NCBI GenBank assembly: GCA_903918755.1
Contig: CAIXFN010000005.1
Location: 62,001 to 126,000, forward strand
Direction of reading: 5' to 3'
Source: an uncultured Pedosphaera sp.
GTDB taxonomy: Bacteria; Verrucomicrobiota; Verrucomicrobiia; Limisphaerales; Pedosphaeraceae
Length of the DNA stretch: 64,000 nt
Shown: piece by piece, positions 61,670 to 64,000 of the stretch
Numbering within the stretch: the stretch's first letter is position 1
Layout of the letters: each line of letters opens with the position of its first letter
Translations under genes and position numbers: made by a program
The notes under the pieces: model-generated
What the model was told of the DNA's origin: nothing
What the model saw: the letters and a program-made list of their open reading frames with translations, nothing else
Databases searched by the model: none

Positions 61670-62130
61670 ACCCGATCACCAGTGCCCACCTGCACCTCGT
61701 TTTGTGTCATGCCCCGATCCTGACGCTCCTTCTTGGCGCCCTTTGGTTGCTGGTCGGATGGTGGCGCGGACTGCGCGAGATTCAGCAAGCGGCGTTACTC
61801 ATGTTTGTCCTGACCGGAGTCTTGGCTACGCCTCTCTACTTGACCGGCAAACCAACTGCGGGCGCGGTCAAAGCCCTGCCGGAATTCTCTGACCGCTATC
61901 TGGAGCACCATGAAGCGGCCGCCGGGGTAGCGCTGGCGGGGTGCGTCGCCCTCAGCCTGGCGGCTTTGGTAGGCATCCTGTATTTCCGCGACCGGCCTTT
62001 CGCTCCCAACTTCATGTTGCTCATGCTGGTGGGCGCTCTCGCTGTAAGCGGCATGTTGGTCTGGGCCGGCAACGCCGGCGGCCAAATCCGACATTCAGAA
62101 ATCCGCCCCGATCCCCCGGCGACGGAGTAA
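61666..62130 (+). CDS. Four-helix membrane protein with conserved-looking histidines (DUF2231-like)
   Basis: The 154-residue protein has four hydrophobic helices (~15-33, ~42-60, ~84-106, ~112-132). His8, His10 and His15 (AHLHLVLCHAP) lie before the first helix, and His81-His82 (LEHHEAA) before the third. This resembles DUF2231-type membrane proteins, in which such His may bind haem b. It is the last gene of the operon and overlaps the previous stop by 4 bp. It could be the membrane electron entry or anchor for the periplasmic cytochromes, but this is inferred from its position and His content. Confidence 0.85.
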   Translation: MNPITSAHLHLVLCHAPILTLLLGALWLLVGWWRGLREIQQAALLMFVLTGVLATPLYLTGKPTAGAVKALPEFSDRYLEHHEAAAGVALAGCVALSLAALVGILYFRDRPFAPNFMLLMLVGALAVSGMLVWAGNAGGQIRHSEIRPDPPATE

Positions 62131-62167
62131 ACGCTCCAAAGCATCCCCAGTACCTCCATCCCACATT

Positions 62168-62212
62168 CGTCCATGACGTCCACGCCGTCCACCTCGTCCA
62201 CCTCGTCCACCA
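62168..62212 (+). repeat. Five 9-bp CGTCCACCT-type tandem units
   Basis: CGTCCATGA, CGTCCACGC, CGTCCACCT, CGTCCACCT and CGTCCACCA follow head to tail. The array lies just after the seven-gene operon and is probably a dispersed simple repeat of the genome. Confidence 0.6.
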
Positions 62213-62249
62213 AGCTTGCCTTCCCAGCACCAGAGGCGCGCCCGATAAG

Positions 62250-62286
62250 AGCCTGGGGCAAAGCGTCCCTCGCGACGCCCCAGGAA
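62250..62286 (-). repeat. REP-like element block, copy 3
   Basis: The 37-bp block AGCCTGGGGC...GCCCCAGGAA matches 50304-50340 at about 32 of 37 positions and the reverse complement of 8511-8547. CTGGGGC and GCCCCAG pair. The other part of the element (AAGCGCTGAAAGTGCGA) is missing here. Located between the operon end and the convergent isomerase gene, it could act in 3'-end formation. Confidence 0.6.
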
Positions 62287-62309
62287 TCGAAGCCCCCAGT
62301 TCCTCCCCA

Positions 62310-63137
62310 TCAATGAATCCATTTCGATAAATGGATGATGGAGCGCTCCGCTTGTTCCACCGTGCCGCATTCCACCGAGAAGACGATGTCACGGCTGGAG
62401 CGCCGGCAAATTTCGACCACGCGCTGCCAATCGATGACCCCTTCGCCGCAGGCGCAACCCACGGGGGTGCCGGTGACTTTGCCGCGGTCGCTCGCGGATT
62501 GGCGCACGGAAATATCCTTGGCATGCAGGTGGACGAGGCGGTCCAGGACACGCTCCAGCCACTCGTACGGATCGTGACCACACAAGTAGCTGTTGCCGGT
62601 GTCGAAATTGATCCCGATGGCCGGGCTCTTGACGAGGGCGTAGATACGGTCGAGTCCCGCGGGATTGCGGCTGTACTGTTGATGCGGTTCCAGGCCAAGC
62701 AGGATGCCGCGCGGTTCGGCGACTCTCGCCGCCTCCATAAGCGTGTAGCGCATGAGCACATGATCCTCCTCCTCCGTGGTCCAGACCGGCTTGGGGCCTT
62801 CGTCGGTGTTCACCACCGGGGCGCCGCATTCCGCAGCGAAGCGAATGGCTTGTTTGAGATATTCGACGCCGATCTCCGGTTTGCAAAGGGGCGTGTGGGC
62901 GGAGAAGCCGGATAATTTGACTCCGCTCTGGTCACAGGCGCGTTTAATCCGGAGTGGGTCGTCCAACATGGAGACACTGTGGAAGTAGCCGGCTTCACTA
63001 AGGAGTTCGCGGCCCCAGTGGACCATGGGCTCCACGTATTCGTAACCGAGCTCCGCCGCCTTGGCGACGCCCCATTCGAAGTTCTTGTCCTCGTGACGAA
63101 CGAATTCCATGTTGACGCCGAGTTTGATGTTTCCCAT
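62310..63137 (-). CDS. Sugar-phosphate isomerase/epimerase-type protein
   Basis: The 275-residue protein has the xylose-isomerase-like TIM barrel: KLGVNMEFV at the start, YEYVEPMVHWG, the metal ligands in LLGLEPHQQ, INFDTGNSYLCG, HLHAKDI and FSVECG. This set (Glu, Asp, His, Glu) holds a divalent metal in the family, whose members isomerise or epimerise sugars and related compounds. The exact substrate is unknown. The start ATG is preceded by a strong Shine-Dalgarno AGAGGAGAT, rare in this window. The PmoA-like gene is 29 bp upstream on the same strand, so they are probably an operon for sugar use. Confidence 0.93.
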   Translation of the reverse strand: MGNIKLGVNMEFVRHEDKNFEWGVAKAAELGYEYVEPMVHWGRELLSEAGYFHSVSMLDDPLRIKRACDQSGVKLSGFSAHTPLCKPEIGVEYLKQAIRFAAECGAPVVNTDEGPKPVWTTEEEDHVLMRYTLMEAARVAEPRGILLGLEPHQQYSRNPAGLDRIYALVKSPAIGINFDTGNSYLCGHDPYEWLERVLDRLVHLHAKDISVRQSASDRGKVTGTPVGCACGEGVIDWQRVVEICRRSSRDIVFSVECGTVEQAERSIIHLSKWIH

Positions 63138-63166
63138 GGCTTATCTCCTCTTGCGGCAGGGTTAAA

Positions 63167-64000
63167 CTATTTGGCCCCGCCTGGTGTGGCTGGTTGGTTT
63201 TCCGCGTAATGCATTGTCGCCGCCCGCAATTGCGCCGAACTCCACCGCCCGGGATGGATCACCACCCGGTAGCGCAGAGTGAAGCTCTGGCCGGCCTTGA
63301 GCGTGTACGGATGATCCTGCACGACCGCCGGGCTGAAATAATGCATGGAACTGTCGCTGATGGCGTACCAGGGCGAAGGGCTGTTGACATTGCCGGGCGC
63401 ATCGAGAATCGCGATCCCCGCCTCATGGCCCTCCATCAGGCCGGTGTAGTCCACCGCCGTTGCCTTGCCCCGAAACTTGCCATCGGCAAAACCAATCATG
63501 CCGAGCGGGGTCATGGCCTGGACTTCCTTGATCTCCTTGGGGAAGCGGACAGACAACCCAGCGTAACCGCCCCAGGGTTTTCCCCCCGGCTCACCGGGCA
63601 AGGGGGTGCGGTCAATCACCACATCCTGGCCCGCCGCGGTAAAGGTCATGGTCCAATCCTGATGGTAGGTGTCATCCTCGTCCGGCGGAGAAATGGCCAC
63701 GTCCCGGTGTTCGGTCATCACCGGTTGCCCATTCGTGGGCTGGTACGTGATATCCATGCCAATCTTCGCCGAGAAATCCGGCGCCAATTGGATTTGCGGT
63801 TCCGTCCAGTGCGTGAGTCCCCTGCCCCCTTCGCCGCCGGCCTCGGTTTCCCAATAATTGATTTGGTTCAGGTATTTACAGGAAAACCACAGCGCGTGAT
63901 GCCATTGGTGGTCCGGCGGCGCGTTCCATGTGACCACCGGTCCGTCGGGCACCGCCACGGGGTGAAAAAACGGCTTGGTATTGGTGGCCGCGTAGTTGAA
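63167..64000 (-). CDS. PmoA-like (DUF6807) protein, 3' part
   Basis: The frame is open to the right edge, so only the C-terminal ~277 residues are present. It contains TKPFFHPV, PDGPVVTW and HQWHHALWFSCKYLN, followed by the beta-rich core (GFADGKFRGKATAVDYTG, MEGHEAGIAILDAP, WYAISDSSMHYFSP). This is the DUF6807 family, often labelled methane oxygenase PmoA although it lacks any similarity to methane monooxygenase subunits. Many members are secreted in Planctomycetota and Verrucomicrobiota near sugar-metabolism genes, which fits the isomerase downstream. The His pair in HQWHH may bind metal. The true start is outside the window. Confidence 0.88.
   Translation of the reverse strand, partial: FNYAATNTKPFFHPVAVPDGPVVTWNAPPDHQWHHALWFSCKYLNQINYWETEAGGEGGRGLTHWTEPQIQLAPDFSAKIGMDITYQPTNGQPVMTEHRDVAISPPDEDDTYHQDWTMTFTAAGQDVVIDRTPLPGEPGGKPWGGYAGLSVRFPKEIKEVQAMTPLGMIGFADGKFRGKATAVDYTGLMEGHEAGIAILDAPGNVNSPSPWYAISDSSMHYFSPAVVQDHPYTLKAGQSFTLRYRVVIHPGRWSSAQLRAATMHYAENQPATPGGAK

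Noticed and set aside
62168-62212. Possible CRISPR or protein-binding array of CGTCCACC units
   Set aside because: Units are only 9 bp with no spacers; it looks like a simple dispersed repeat.
63167-64000. Methane monooxygenase (PmoA) function
   Set aside because: The family name is historical; the protein is a soluble-type beta-rich DUF6807 protein without membrane helices or copper-site motifs.

Overview
The window looks like a chromosomal segment of a Verrucomicrobiota bacterium, probably close to the Pedosphaerales/Limisphaerales group. This placement is inferred from gene content, not from a marker gene. The signs are GC-rich coding DNA; orphan pseudopilins with [24 protein letters not shown]-type leaders and an H-X9-DG tail; a DUF1501 plus PSCyt1/DUF1549/DUF1553 pair; an ECF sigma factor paired with a Ser/Thr kinase-WD40 protein; a CRTAC1/UnbV protein; and several secreted proteins sharing a C-terminal '...W...FYR' module. 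Most products carry signal peptides or membrane anchors, so the segment is dominated by cell-surface and periplasmic functions. No phage, insertion sequence, CRISPR or rRNA was seen. One tRNA-Pro(GGG) lies near 33.8 kb.

Layout. 0-6 kb: the end of a phosphoesterase, a pseudopilin and a large LRR/NHL/Ig surface protein. 6-8.8 kb: two small AT-richer genes, then about 2 kb of gene-poor DNA filled with dispersed short repeats. 8.8-12.3 kb: a PQQ-type propeller with EF hands, a PhnZ-like HD oxygenase and two secreted proteins. 12.3-19.6 kb (minus): ECF sigma factor, Ser/Thr kinase-WD40 (apparently frameshifted in a C7 run), a 1110-residue self-cleaving (peptidase S74) fibre-like protein and a small secreted protein. 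The sigma gene and the fibre gene share an upstream motif, so they may form one regulon. 19.8-33.4 kb: housekeeping-like and secreted enzymes (DUF1801, GNAT, DUF1501/PSCyt pair, CocE-type hydrolase, pseudopilin, lipoprotein, PQQ propeller, VOC protein). 34-43.7 kb (minus): a 1907-residue protein with ten TIG repeats fused to an M19 dipeptidase-like domain, then a response regulator with a DeoR-type HTH downstream of a membrane histidine kinase whose sensor is a WD40 propeller. 43.9-47.6 kb: HtrA protease followed by an OmpR/HAMP-kinase two-component pair. 47.7-50 kb: an SGNH hydrolase. 50.7-52.5 kb: an AT-richer islet with a secreted protein, an Imm50-like immunity protein and an HEAGH-motif protein.

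The best candidate for an undescribed system is the tightly packed seven-gene operon at 52760-62130. Four of its six junctions overlap or nearly abut with 4-nt or shorter spacing. It encodes a seven-repeat FG-GAP/UnbV protein, a haem-containing lipoprotein related to hydrazine-synthase alpha-like proteins, a YVTN propeller with three CxxCH motifs, a stand-alone two-component-regulator propeller, two different Leu/Ile/Val-type periplasmic binding proteins with no ABC permease or ATPase, and a four-helix His-rich membrane protein. It looks like an extracytoplasmic redox and ligand-sensing assembly. After it come a sugar-phosphate isomerase/epimerase-type protein and a partial PmoA-like (DUF6807) protein on the minus strand.
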